Shown piece after piece: positions 12,901-22,430 of a DNA stretch of 64,000 bases (the stretch's first letter is position 1; each line of letters starts with the position of its first letter). Position numbers and translations under genes: made by a program. This stretch comes from Leguminivora glycinivorella (taxonomy: Eukaryota > Arthropoda > Insecta > Lepidoptera > Tortricidae). The stretch spans positions 7,440,001 through 7,504,000 of the forward strand of contig NC_062996.1 of assembly GCF_023078275.1 (NCBI RefSeq), in the 5' to 3' direction. The notes under the pieces were generated by a model. That model searched no databases. It saw nothing but the letters and a program-made list of their open reading frames with translations, and had not been told where the DNA came from.

Positions 12901-14634
12901 ATTTTCGAACCACTCGCTTCGCTCTTGGTTCAACTATAGAATCCTTTCACTTGCTCGTTTTTCAATTCCACACTCGGCGTTAAAATACAACTTTGCCCCC
13001 TTGTATAACAAATAACTATTTTATCGCAGGAAAGGAAATTTGCTCAACGGATATAGAAGCCCTACTCAACCAGGACGCCAAATTAAAAATGAAGGTGAAA
13101 TCCCGCCAAGACTCTGTCACTGAGAAAGTGGCTTATAGTCACAACGCACAGCTGATCTTGGAGTACTCCAATGCTACCGCTTTTAAGGTAAGTACTAGAA
13201 TGGGTCGGATCAGGAATTAGTATAAGTATTACGGGAAGTTTGAAAGTTGCTATAACGGAAAAGATGAGGAGTGGCAGGTTGGCGTGGTACGGTCGTGTAA
13301 TGAGGAGGGATGAACGTCATATAGGCAAAAGAATGTTGGAGACACAGATGTCATATATACCATAGATCAAGCAAACGTATCTACTTAGCGTGTCAAATGA
13401 GTGAAATTCACTGAGTTGTCCGTCTTTAATCGCAGCTTGCAGCTTTCGGGCGTCAATTTTTGTAAGTTGAAGTGAACAAAAACATTAATAATGCCTCTTT
13501 AAGTAATATTAATTGCAACAACACAAAAAAATATGAACACTCAAGGGCCTGAGACATATTTAAAATCATAGGCAAGTAACAACTTCAGTACAAAATCTGA
13601 CACGCTCGGCCGCCATACAAATGAATGAACTTGTTTCTTCTATCTAAATCTAATTCTGTGGTTGGAGATGAAGGTTGATGGATGGAGAGGGAGGGGTATA
13701 CCCAAACAACGCTGGATGGATTGTGTGAAAGAGGATATGAGAAAGAAAGATGTGAGTGTTGAGATGACGAAAGATAGAGGAGAATGGAAGAGGAAGACGT
13801 GTTGTACCGACCCCACATAACGTGGGATAAGGGTAGGAGGAAGAAGAAGAGACAAGAATCCATACTAATATTATAAATGGGAAAGTGTGTGTGTCTGTTT
13901 ATTTGTCCACCTTTCACGGCAAAACGAAGCGACGAATTGACGTGATTTTTAAACTGGATATAGTTGAATGGATGGAGAGTGACATAGGCTACTATTTGTC
14001 TCTTTCTAACGCGAGTGAAGCCGCGGGCAGAAGTTAGTTGTACAGTCAGTTTGTGTGCCATACAAATTTGTATGCAAGGGGGTCTCCTTTTCTCTGCAGG
14101 TGACTGGTAATACATTACGGTACAAGTGCCGCAAAATGGAAGTTCGAAACGAGTGGCGATAAATTAAAACACGACCGAAGGGAGTGTTTCAAATCGACAC
14201 GAGTTTAACGAGTTCCGAATTTTCGCACTGTTTAAAATTTCGGACGGCCATCTGTACTGAAAAACATCGTGTGTCGTACACGTGCGAAAAGGAAATTCGT
14301 AACTCGTGTTGATTTAAAACTTTCGCAACTCGTTTCGAACTTTTTTTTCACACTTGAATCCTAATGTTCTATTATAATATGTTTGACTGGATTCAAAATC
14401 ACTATATTTTCATAATGTATATTCATATATAGGTACAATAGTTATAATATACACCGTGTTTTTTCTGTTTTCCGTTAAATTCGACACGCAGGTTCATCAT
14501 CAGGAACCACCCTGTATATCGCTTTTCAATAAATTCGAAAAAAATTTTTTTTTTCCGTTCCATACGTAATAAATGATTTAATTAGTGTGAGAGGACCTTA
14601 ATCTTATACTTTTAAACGAGCAATTCTTGTATAT

Positions 14635-14669
<35 letters not shown>

Positions 14670-16314
14670 TATATATATTTATTTACACTGACGATCTCGG
14701 AAACCGCTCTAACGATTTCGCAGAAATTTGTTATGTGGGGGTTTTTGGGGGTGAAAAATCGGTCTAACTTATCCTTAGGTCCCGGAAAACGCGAATTTTC
14801 GAGTTTTCATGCGTTTTTCTTCGCGCGCCATCTCGTGTGCAGTAGTTGTACTGTTAAGACAGAATTCTTTCGGTCGATGTAAGTACTATTTATTGCAAAC
14901 ACTAGATGGCGACACAGGTCAAGGCTAAAACGAATAGAAAATACACTATTTGAGTTTTTGTGGCGAATGGCTTTCGCTCGATGTAGGTACTATTCATTTT
15001 TGAACTAGATGGCGACACATGTCAAGGATACGAAACAGAACCGAGCGAAGCTCGGTTGCCCAGATATTCATAACATTAAAGTCAGTGTCAAGTGTCTGAC
15101 GGCACATGTCAAAACAAATAACATAAAGAAGTGGTAAGGGATGCCACACAAGTGTTCAGTAATCAAAATTATTTTTTTAATAATTCGATAACCGTAAGAG
15201 ATAAGAAGTTTCTTTGAGAAATTAATTTTATTTGACCTAAAGAACCTTCTTTTAAAGGTAACGGAATTCAATAAAAACATGGTGTATATTACTGGTCAAA
15301 TTTTACATGTCATAATTTTGCGTTTCTTGTTTTTAGGGTAAAAGCAGAGTTGGTCTGCCCTGTTACTTCTGCAAAAACATTTTCGAGAACATAGAAGAAT
15401 TAAGAACACACCAAAAAGAACACAAACTAACAGACGTTATGAAATCTTTGAATACCCTTAACCCTTACAATCTCGTCATAAATGTAGATGTAACAGACCT
15501 AATGTGTACATTATGTGATAACAGCTTCAATAATTTAAAAGAATTTAAAACTCATCTAGAAGCGAAACATGATAAAAAGTTTTACACCAAATTCGAAGAC
15601 AGAGTAATACCGTTCAAAGTACCTATGGATAATAATTATATATGCCAAATATGCGATCTAAAGTTTGAATCTTTTGGATCGATAGAAACACATATGAACA
15701 GACATTTTAGTAATTATATTTGCGACGAGTGCGGAACGGGATTCGTAACTGGCTTCAGATTAAAAATGCATATAAAAAGCATGCATGTAGAAGGCACTTA
15801 CCATTGCGAGACTTGCGAAAAGATATTTCCATCGCATAAGAAGCTTAAAAATCATGTAGTCAGTGTGCATAAAATGGTGAAAAGGTTTAAGTGTACAAAG
15901 TGTTCGGAGCGATTTAAGGATTACGTTAAACGCCGTCAACATTTAGTTCAGGTACATGGCCAAGCTAAATTTGACTATAAATGTAGCGTCTGTGAGAAGT
16001 CGTATACAAAAAGGTATGTCTTATACCAGCATATGAAGCGAGATCATTTGGAAGAGTTACATTTTGAATGTGAAGTGTGTTGTCACAAGTTCTTCGATCG
16101 GCGAGATTTAGAGTCTCATATGGTGAAGCATAATGTGGCAAGGATATTTGAGTGTAGTGTTTGTAAGAAGGCATATGCGAGGAGGAAGGCATTGAGAGAG
16201 CATATGCGGAAACACAACAGGCTTGCTTGCGCGGTGTGCGGACAGGCTTTTGTGCAGAACTGCAGTCTGAAGTGGCATATGAAGACGCGTCATCCTGAGT
16301 GTAAACTGAAATAA
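3774..16314 (+). CDS. ZAD-C2H2 zinc finger protein, six coding exons
   Basis: Join 3774-3914, 5255-5369, 5930-6046, 8383-8520, 13030-13187 and 15337-16314. Every junction is GT-AG and the phases agree (0,1,1,1,0), giving 1647 nt and 548 residues. The ZAD spans residues ~10-85, with zinc pairs C11/C14 in exon 1 and C59/C62 in exon 2. ZAD is an arthropod dimerisation domain of nuclear C2H2 proteins. Residues ~86-223 are an acidic, probably disordered linker. The last exon encodes ten C2H2 fingers (about 232-545) with varied linkers, not TGEKP arrays, so the protein is only distantly related to the minus-strand array. It is likely a sequence-specific DNA-binding regulator; its target is unknown. 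The last codons and stop come from an inserted element (see 16304-16794). Introns are full of transposon debris. The specific ortholog was not recognised. Confidence 0.88.
4036..4214 (+). repeat. interspersed repeat starting actagcttttgccc (lepidopteran type)
   Basis: About 180 bp, from actagcttttgcccg to aatattagtatggat. Other copies lie at 13859-14038, 29923-30102, 30103-30194 with 32389-32548, and 35577-35722. Non-coding, non-autonomous (SINE- or Helitron-like; class uncertain). It lies in intron 1. Confidence 0.8.
4320..4727 (-). mobile_element. 3' end of a LINE (non-LTR retrotransposon), 5'-truncated
   Basis: The minus-strand frame 4404-4727 ends in the typical LINE ORF2 C-terminus: FLSNRVVRSWNKLPEDVV followed by a FKNRLD motif. 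A short 3' UTR and a TTA/TAA simple repeat at ~4320 follow, as in a LINE tail. It is in intron 1, opposite to the host gene. Confidence 0.75.
4802..5221. repeat. MITE-like element rich in attcggccgaat, copy 1
   Basis: Begins and ends with matching blocks (gatgggtcgaatattcgg and its complement ending cggcccatctca) and carries many self-complementary attcggccgaat motifs. A second copy is at 6150-6876. Non-coding. Confidence 0.7.
5255..5369 (+). CDS. exon 2: second half of ZAD
   Basis: Acceptor ttttag precedes 115 nt ending at gtatct, phase 0 to phase 1. It encodes ICVNCIQRLRDANDF, the second ZAD zinc pair and amphipathic helix. It sits directly beside the MITE at 4802-5221. Confidence 0.85.
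5441..5645 (+). repeat. interspersed repeat, copy 1
   Basis: From ctcggacaatggtgatcag to gatagtactctttatt. The same sequence occurs inverted at 44393-44618, inside the minus-strand array. Non-coding; class unknown. Confidence 0.7.
5930..6046 (+). CDS. exon 3: acidic linker
   Basis: Acceptor tttttacag, 117 nt, donor gtgagt, phase 1-1. It encodes an Asp/Glu-rich stretch (ELELESDDDDGD and more) linking ZAD to the fingers. Confidence 0.8.
6150..6876. repeat. attcggccgaat MITE-like element, copy 2, split by a nested repeat
   Basis: The same ends as the 4802-5221 copy, gagatgggcc and ggcccatctct. It is interrupted at 6417-6662. Confidence 0.7.
6417..6662 (+). repeat. nested retroelement tail
   Basis: About 245 bp beginning accccgtgtggtgacgggtt and ending atacaggcgtgatgtgtatg. 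I recall this as a common lepidopteran LINE/SINE tail. It interrupts the MITE, so it is the younger insertion. Confidence 0.6.
6930..7260. repeat. interspersed repeat with cacctgatggtaagtgatg
   Basis: About 330 bp containing cacctgatggtaagtgatg and ccttggcggttcgcaaatg, ending at a TTG microsatellite. It resembles a frequent lepidopteran repeat; only one copy is seen here. Confidence 0.5.
7311..7745 (-). repeat. ~430-bp repeat ending acaaataact, copy 1
   Basis: Shared in opposite orientation with 12595-13016 and 63068-63489. It contains cgagcgaagcgagtggttcg palindromes and cacgtgtttccgagctagtg. Short frames inside it are repeat shadows. Confidence 0.75.
7785..8020 (-). mobile_element. tRNA-derived SINE
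   Basis: On the minus strand a pol III A box (tggctcagtcggtagtg) and B box (ggttcgaatcc) are followed by a tail with cctgagtcatggatgttt. The cloverleaf is not complete enough for a tRNA gene. Tail fragments recur at 25030-25145 and 45496-45600. Confidence 0.75.
8150..8382 (+). repeat. interspersed repeat abutting the exon 4 acceptor
   Basis: Starts acacccgacgtaaaagcgac and runs to the T-rich stretch just before the splice acceptor at 8381-8382. The element may contribute the polypyrimidine tract. Confidence 0.5.
8383..8520 (+). CDS. exon 4: linker
   Basis: Acceptor atactcag, 138 nt, donor gtaagt, phase 1-1. It encodes a charged, helical-looking segment with no recognised domain. Confidence 0.78.
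8655..8925 (+). mobile_element. LINE 3' tail
   Basis: Contains gccgagtttcttgccgg and gcattgtaatatgcctactt and ends in an ATTTTC simple repeat. This is the form of a lepidopteran LINE 3' UTR; no ORF part remains. Confidence 0.6.
8966..9372 (+). repeat. imperfect minisatellite of gtccaaggGTCAA-like units
   Basis: About 400 bp of 17-19-bp units of the form gtc(a/c)aaatgtccaagg, in alternating variants. Two overlapping frames are open only because of the repetition. There is no spacer/repeat regularity, so it is not CRISPR. Confidence 0.75.
9420..9600. repeat. repeat with cgtgttttaatttatc, copy 1
   Basis: Shared with 12355-12560 and 14127-14345, inverted relative to this copy. Contains cgcacgtgtatcg and tttttcagtacag. 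Non-coding. Confidence 0.6.
10180..10290 (+). mobile_element. partial 5' LTR and primer-binding site of a gypsy-type element
   Basis: Begins at the break in the host TIR element and ends ctaaaca, followed at 10291 by a primer-binding-site-like tggcgcagccgg. It contains an aataaa signal and a TG-rich R/U5-like part. At 111 bp it is probably missing U3. Confidence 0.5.
10408..12078 (+). pseudogene. gypsy-type gag-pol fragment (gag, protease, start of RT)
   Basis: One uninterrupted frame of about 555 codons. In order: a gag-like region; two zinc knuckles of the form CxxCxxxHxxxxCP and CxNCxxxxHxxxxC (around residues 283-320); a retropepsin with LDTGADVNILP (around 349); and the start of reverse transcriptase (PNGDLRICLDP, then the KLPTIEEI segment). 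The RT catalytic YxDD, RNase H, integrase and 3' LTR are absent. Coding ends abruptly where the sequence returns to the interrupted TIR element; the last ~40 codons of the open frame are that element. It lies inside intron 4 of the ZAD gene in the sense direction. Confidence 0.85.
12355..13016 (+). repeat. two adjacent repeats reaching to 13 bp before exon 5
   Basis: 12355-12560 is a copy of the cgtgttttaatttatc repeat. 12595-13016 is a copy of the ~430-bp repeat at 7311-7745, ending cttgtataacaaataact. That end lies 13 bases before exon 5. Confidence 0.7.
13030..13187 (+). CDS. exon 5: linker
   Basis: Acceptor tttatcgcag, 158 nt, donor gtaagt, phase 1 to 0. It encodes a lysine/serine-rich segment. 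Transposon sequence stands on both sides within about 15 bp. Confidence 0.78.
13198..13855 (+). mobile_element. RTE-like LINE C-terminal remnant, interrupted
   Basis: Plus-strand translation gives RLAWYGRVMRRDE-type sequence (13270-13330) and then QRWMDCVKEDMRKK and GEWKRKTCCTDPT (13700-13815), the C-terminus of RTE-clade ORF2. The two parts are separated by an insertion at about 13354-13644 carrying agcgtgtca/tgacacgct inverted motifs. Confidence 0.65.
13859..14038 (-). repeat. actagcttttgccc repeat, reverse copy
   Basis: Reverse-oriented copy of the repeat at 4036-4214, with the same ends. Intron 5. Confidence 0.75.
14127..14345. repeat. cgtgttttaatttatc repeat, copy 3
   Basis: Matches 12355-12560 in the same orientation and contains an internal inverted segment (cgacacgagtt and complement). 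Confidence 0.6.
14600..15072 (-). repeat. repeat with gaaccgagcgaagctcggtt end, copy 1
   Basis: From a TATTTATT microsatellite through gatctcggaaaccgctctaa to cgaagctcggttgcccaga. It is present in the opposite orientation at 25493-25955. Confidence 0.65.
15337..16314 (+). CDS. exon 6: ten C2H2 fingers and stop
   Basis: Acceptor cttgtttttag, phase 0, 326 codons including stop. The fingers run from CYFC (15361) to CAVC (16225) with the C-x2-C-x12-H-x3-5-H pattern. Translation begins 102 nt upstream of the first Met codon, so an ATG-only ORF misses finger 1. The stop TAA (16312-16314) overlaps an AATAAA signal (16310-16315). Confidence 0.9.
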   Translation, partial: GKSRVGLPCYFCKNIFENIEELRTHQKEHKLTDVMKSLNTLNPYNLVINVDVTDLMCTLCDNSFNNLKEFKTHLEAKHDKKFYTKFEDRVIPFKVPMDNNYICQICDLKFESFGSIETHMNRHFSNYICDECGTGFVTGFRLKMHIKSMHVEGTYHCETCEKIFPSHKKLKNHVVSVHKMVKRFKCTKCSERFKDYVKRRQHLVQVHGQAKFDYKCSVCEKSYTKRYVLYQHMKRDHLEELHFECEVCCHKFFDRRDLESHMVKHNVARIFECSVCKKAYARRKALREHMRKHNRLACAVCGQAFVQNCSLKWHMKTRHPECKLK

Positions 16315-16794
16315 AAGTCATATACAAAGAAAAAATTACCAAGGCCTCGCAAGTGTCCAAAACTGGATTCGAACCAGTGTCCTCCGTTATCGCGACGGAT
16401 GCCTCAAACCACTCGGCCATTCAGTCACGGTGGCAAGGGTCGAAATTTTCAAGTATATGACACAATTACCGAAGGCTAAGGCGCCCCCCGCCATCTCTGA
16501 GATAGAACCGAAACTAGTTCGATCTCCTAACTAAATCAACCCATGTGATTACGAGTTAGCGAAGAGAGATGGCGCTGCCATGCTAATTCTTAGAACAAAT
16601 TAAATTATCCTCATAGAAAATAATTTAATTTGTGTTTAATTTGTTGTTTGTAATAATTTAACTTGAAGGCCTTGGTCATTTTTTCTTTGTATATGACATT
16701 TATTTCAGTTTATAGTTAAAAAAAATACTAGTGTGTCTACTTAAAAATACAAATTAAATTATTTTCTATGAGGATAATTTAATTTGTTCTAAGA
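16304..16794 (-). mobile_element. 491-bp retroelement insertion with tRNA-like core, flanked by 12-bp TSD
   Basis: atcctgagtgta at 16292-16303 is repeated exactly at 16795-16806. Between them, on the minus strand, are A-box (tggccgagtgg, near 16413) and B-box (ggttcgaatcc, near 16370) motifs of a Ser/Leu-type tRNA-derived SINE. Two inverted pairs are also present: 16304-16350 with 16660-16703, and ~16585-16632 with ~16749-16794. The acceptor stem does not pair, so this is not a functional tRNA. Confidence 0.75.
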
Positions 16795-16806
16795 ATCCTG
16801 AGTGTA

Positions 16807-17870
16807 GTTTTGGAGAAAAGTGAATAATGTTGTTACTGTGCATAAAATTAAAGTGAATAATGTTCTTACTGTACGTAAATATTTATTTGGGAAACCTAGT
16901 GGATCTTGCTCAGCATCATGGACTCTATCAGCCTACCAATTTTTATCCAAATGTACAAACATAACGGGAATTGCTAGGGTACGCTTTTTTGTATGGGCTT
17001 TGTGTGTCCCGTGTGTGTGTATTCTATGGTCCTTGGTAAAACTATTATTTTGTATGAATGTTACATTAAATATTTGATACAGGTAGTGTTGTGTTTTATT
17101 AATGACAATTTTTGATATTGCGTTTCCATTATTAAAAGGTCAAAGCGTATGGCCGGATCGCCATAGCAAAATCGCCCCTAGCTGAATTTGAGATATTGTT
17201 ATGCACGATTATTTGTCATATTATTACTTTTGGTGAATAGTATGCCTTAAATGATTACCGTTTGCGAAAAAATGTAAAAAAAGAAATTTAGATGTTTTTT
17301 CTTCAAAACCACGTTTCCGATTGATTTGTTCTTTGGGTATTTTATTGGTATATTAGGGATACATAAAATTAAAAAAAAAAACTTCCTAACTTTAAAAAAA
17401 AAATTTCAGTTTAAGCTTTTTTTTACTACATATGAGTTAGCGACCTACCATATTTTCATATAATATCCGCACGATTGAATTTTTTATATTTGTGAATCTC
17501 AATGACTTCTCTTACCAATCTCGGTATGTAGTGGCGTTCCGTCGAAATTACCTAAGGCCGATAGTCCACTATCATAGATGTAGGACTAGCTCTCATATTT
17601 AAACATTTTTAAACATTTATTTATTTAAACATAAGTGTACATCACAATCAGTTAGCTTCGGTTCCTACACTAGGCATTGCCTGTCACGCAGGTAACCAAA
17701 TCATAAAGAATGTTTCCACAATCACTGCTCGAAATTTAAAAATGTAGGATCATTAAAAAATAAAGCATGCATTACAACGATATTAAGCTTTGATGAAGTA
17801 TACATATAACTGAATGCTTAAAAATGAATAAAAAATCAGTAGTAGTATGTGAGCTGCTTGATTAAGTGTG
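16807..17870 (+). other. displaced 3' flank of the ZAD gene, no gene
   Basis: Begins with what was probably the original end of the reading frame and 3' UTR, including a short duplicated gtgaataatgttnttactgt. The rest is AT-rich without recognisable coding sequence. Confidence 0.4.
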
Positions 17871-17871
17871 A

Positions 17872-17873
<2 letters not shown>

Positions 17874-17906
<33 letters not shown>

Positions 17907-17937
17907 TGTGTATGTGTGTGTGTGTGTGTGTGTGTTA
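17874..17937. repeat. TG microsatellite
   Basis: Nearly pure (TG)n with a few C interruptions, at the 3' end of the LINE remnant that follows. Confidence 0.9.
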
Positions 17938-18408
17938 TTTAATAACTCTCAGTAAGTTCTCGATATTTTCATAATTAAGAGTTTTGAGCCATTTTTCAAT
18001 TTTGTTTCGTACTTCCCTGCCAGAGTATTCTTGCAGAGGTAATAGTTTGCATATTTTGTTATATATGAAGGGGTGGAGAAACGGGCTAAACCTATGCGCA
18101 AAAACCGACTGTGTTGAAGGCACTGGAATTTTAAATATAAGTTTCTCTAGATAGCCTGCATATTCAGATGATTTTAAAATCATCGAGTGCTGCTTCGATA
18201 CCGCCTGAAGAACAAATAGTCCACGCACGCTTAGGACATCCATGCTCTCGTAAACCAGAGCTGTAGGGTATCGGGAGCGTTCCCTAAGAATGACTTTTAA
18301 TACTGCCCTTTGCGCTCTCTCTAGCGGGAGGACATATGTCTTTGCTGCTCCGCCCCATGAAGAAATGCAATAGGATATAACAGATTGGCAGATGGATATA
18401 TAAACCAC
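17935..18408 (-). mobile_element. LINE reverse transcriptase C-terminal remnant
   Basis: A 157-codon minus-strand frame with YCISSWGGAAKTYVLPLERA and QRAVLKVI, the conserved segment after the RT palm in Jockey/CR1-type LINEs. The catalytic core is missing, so it is 5'-truncated and inactive. Confidence 0.75.
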
Positions 18409-18504
18409 GCTTGTCCGCAGAAGTACGTAATAACTTAAATATATATAAATGTGACAAACCTATGACAGTGTAATAACAACCTATGATTCATATTGACTAT
18501 GATC

Positions 18505-19095
18505 TGGGGGGTTTACCATGACGTCCTAAATACGTTCAGTTTAGGTTGAGAGAAAGGAACACAGCTATAGCAGTTACATAGCTCCATCCCTCTCTGTCGA
18601 CCTAAACTGAACGGCTTTAGCACGTCATGGTAACCCCCCAGGGCCCGTAACTTTCATGCCGATGACATCAATTTGACGTCACGCTGCATATAGGTAATTC
18701 AAATAATTTTATTGTAATAATTAATCATTATTTATCAATCAATTTAATCATGTACAAATGAATTCAAAAGTGAGCTACTCATACGTGAAATAATTAATAC
18801 CTACTTGATACGTGAAACGAAAAGGAAACAATTTTGTTTTGTTTTTATAATTTATTGAAATATGGTTACAAAACTATTTAATAAAAGGTATGTATAGAAA
18901 TAAACAAATAATTTAATTTACTATTCACGTATCAAGTAGGTATTGATTATTTTACGTAAGAATAGATTAGTATTGAAGTCAGGATTGAAATGATTGATGA
19001 ATAATGATTAATTATTAAATAAAACTCTTGAATCATCCAGGATGCAGCGTGACGTCAAATTTATGTCATCGGCATGAAAGCTACGGGCCGGGCCC
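18505..19095. mobile_element. composite palindromic element with 11-bp direct repeats
   Basis: tgactatgatc flanks the block at 18494-18504 and 19096-19106. Inside are two inverted-repeat units: 18504-18641 (ends ctggggggt, arms ~43 bp) and 18640-19095 (ends gggcccgtaac, arms ~45 bp, with a second inner inverted pair). No coding capacity; a MITE-type insertion. Confidence 0.65.
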
Positions 19096-19106
19096 TGACT
19101 ATGATC

Positions 19107-20690
19107 ATAGAACTAGGATCCTATTTGACAGCATGCGTACAACAGCTACTGACAAACTAAGTACAAAGACAGCGATTGAATTGAGCTTATTGTCTCAGAT
19201 TTCTAAGAACCTCTTTTTGACACATGACAGCGTCCACAATACGCAAACTCGCACAACCTAATGAACTTTTAAATAAAATCCTGTAATAATATTTAAAAAA
19301 ATCAAGTACTTAAAAGCAATGTTTCGCTTACTTTAAACATAATCTAGCACATGTTACATTTTTGCGGATCTTCGTTAGTGAGTATTTTACGATATTAATT
19401 TATCACGCAGGATTTACTTATCATGTCATTTATCATCAATTTTTATTTTTAAACTAGTGCTGTGGCAGTCTGTCATTTCGATTGAAATGACATTTCAGTA
19501 AGTTGATAGAAATCGTATATTTGTTTAAGCGCCTCCTTGGTACATAGGGCCTAATCGATTCAACCAATTCGAAATTAATCGTTAGATTTGGCAAACGATA
19601 CGTCTTAGCCACATCGCGACATACTTCAAAACAAATGTGTCAAAAATGTGAACTTACAGATCCGGGACAGTAGACATCAATGGCATGCAAGCACACACAA
19701 CACAACTAAATAGTAATTATATTGTATTATCATAAAAGTGTGTGACAAATATTTACAAGACAAGTTTTTTTCTAAACATTTGCGTGGTGTTTGTAACAGT
19801 TTTTAAGTGCTCTATTGTTTCTATTATAATGACGTTTACCAAAACAAAGATCATGACAGGCCACATGTAAGATTATCGGTGACACTTGGCCAATAAACAA
19901 TGAATGCACCTGAGCGGCGGCGGATTAAGCGGTCGTCTCATCTTTCACGTGGTATTTTTGACAGAAACTCAAGAAATTATTTTTGCCATTCCCTCTATTA
20001 GGATGAATTTTAGAGTAATATGGGAAATTCTATTTAGTTACTATTTATTCGTTGGCGACTTTATACTGCTCCCAGTGCTCGATCTTCAGTGATTTCGTAT
20101 TTTGTGATTTTTATGACCTTGGCTATGGATGACTAGAAATATACATAATCACGCGCTAAGTTGCGGAATTTCATTATAAATATTTTTCAAATACTTTTCT
20201 AAACCGTATAATTAATTAATTATATGAGAATAACAGCAACCTCTTGACAATCATATATTTCTGGTCAGACTATAAAATGTTCATTCTTACAAATAGAAAC
20301 AAATTAGTTAATACATTTATTTTGAATATGAACAGAAAACAGTTGGTTAGTAAAAATGTTGCATAAGATTGTTAAACTGGCCGGATTCATACCTAAACGG
20401 CAATTTATTTTGCGTTCGCGCCAGGCCAGAGACCTATGAGCTGAGTCACGCGTTTTAGCTAAAAACGGTTTGTATGGTGGCCCGGCGTTGTGTGTAGGTA
20501 CGCTCGACAGTCCTTGGCCATGAATGGGTTCTTCTAACACTGATTAAGTATAAAAAATTGTATTCAAAGAATTATTAGTAGACTTATAGCTAGCTATGTT
20601 ATTTACTTGTTGCTAATACTAATACATAAATTATATTAAAAATATATTAATGACTTATTTACGATTAAATTACTCCAAAAATTCAGGAAT
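19107..20690. other. no gene seen
   Basis: AT-rich sequence with only short chance frames. No repeat copy found elsewhere in the window. Confidence 0.4.
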
Positions 20691-21010
20691 GGACAATCGA
20701 CAATGTCAGCTATGACCTTGACTATTTTTGACTTATGTTTACAATAGTCTTTGTGTGACTTACTAAAATAGGTAATTCTAAAGTTAAGAATATACTTTAT
20801 GAAAAATTAAAAGAGAATAAAATCTATTTTTATAAAAAAAGTCAAGTTGTTCGAAGCCCCTGTGTTTTTTAAGAAAGGGCCAACTACATCCATGCGTTCG
20901 AGCCAGTTGTTTTTTTTTTTACATCACGAAATATCAACACATCATTAATATTTTAAAAATAATTTCTGCGCATAATATGATACACGTAACAATCTTGGCG
21001 ATTAAATATA
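20690..21010 (-). repeat. array 3'-flank block, copy 1
   Basis: Contains gtcaagttgttcgaagcc and ctacatccatgcgttc. It is paralogous to 42060-42300 (downstream of the unit 2 finger exon) and 63580-64000. It marks the 3' side of a zinc-finger unit and is probably UTR or intergenic sequence copied with the gene. Confidence 0.65.
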
Positions 21011-22170
21011 ATATATATTTTTAAAATTTTTTAAATTAGTATCAAATTATAAATTGTAATTGACATTTCATTAAAAATCATACTCGACGATCATAATATA
21101 AATTCGTATAGATTAAGGTAGAATAATTTATAATGTAATTTTATATTATGAAATAAATAAATCTAAATCTACAGGGTTGGGCGGATTAACTGTCCTATTG
21201 TACTACATGTCGTTATCTATTTCAATATAACAGATTTCTATTCCCTGTGTATCATTTGAAATCCACAATTTAATGCCCTTCACGGATTCTAAAAGACACT
21301 ACTATTACAGTCTGTTTAATTATTTTTTATAACAAAATTGAAAAGTATTTACAGTTGGAAGTTATGACAGCGAACATTGCGGATTGGGCGAGATATTCAA
21401 CTTACTGAAAAAGTTAATATCCAATATTGCTTTGATATTGCATACCAAAAATCGTTTATAGAAGTATTTTTCTTCTGAAATCAACTAAAGATTTTGTAGA
21501 AATTGGATGGTTAGTGTCAGTAAAGTAGCTTCAAATAACCATGGGCGAATCATACAAAATTGTGCTTAAAATTATAAAATATTCAATAACAATATAATTG
21601 AAGAGGGGACAACATTTTGCATACTGCAAAATAACCACAAACTAAGGGACCTAAACATAAAGGATAATTTATGTATGTACGCTGTTTATTTTAAAAATGT
21701 GAGGGCTAGATACAAAATGTTATTTACGCGGCACGATGGCCATTTTGCAAAGAAAATGCATTTCGATTTCAGGAGTTCAACAAATGTCAGACTGATGTTG
21801 AGTATGGTGTTATATTAAGGGATAGAAACGAAGATATTTTAGCCATAAATTTATTCAAAAGAGAAACTCAGTCAGACCACATCTTCATGAGGAAAAGTGC
21901 CATTTATTTTGGGGTCGGGTAGTCAAGTATTGCATGACTTAGCAGATGAGGTCGTGCGTGCCGGGTCAAACTCCTACAGCAAAATGCCTAAAACTATGCA
22001 AGTTAACGAAAAGCAAATAAAATATATTACATAACACTTTAAAACTTAAGATGTTATGGATATAAATCATAGCACTACTTTTCACATTATCGTGTTTTTT
22101 AAATTTTATACCACTTTTTAACTCGGACAGTTATTCTGCCCAATCCTGTATAAAGTGTTTTTACATGTAT
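21011..22170. other. no gene seen, AT-rich
   Basis: No splice-framed or domain-bearing reading frame. Presumed 3' intergenic sequence of unit 1. Confidence 0.4.
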
Positions 22171-22177
22171 GTAACTG

Positions 22178-22275
22178 TACATAATGAGGCATTAAAACAC
22201 TCGTGTGACTCGTGATATTTTATTATGAAACTCGTTCATAAAACTACACTCGTGTTTTAATGCCTCTCATTATGC
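22178..22275. repeat. hairpin block cattaaaacactcgtg, copy 1
   Basis: gaggcattaaaacactcgtg and its complement form an inverted pair. The same block lies 3' of all three finger exons (39634-39718, 42304-42392) and again at 48164-48335. It is either a MITE or a conserved 3' element copied with the units. Confidence 0.6.
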
Positions 22276-22430
22276 ACCAGTCACACAAATAACTATAAAC
22301 TGCTCTAACTATAACTGGCTCGTGTACAAGTAAAAGCATTAACACACGGGAGCGCGCGTGAGCTGCGTGACTGGAGCCCTTTCCTTATTGAAGGAGCGTG
22401 AAATGTCAATGTCAGGTCTGAGTTTCTGAT

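Noticed and set aside
16357..16427. tRNA-Ser/Leu-like sequence on the minus strand
   Set aside because: A and B boxes are present but the acceptor stem does not pair and the anticodon loop lacks U33. Treated as a SINE head.
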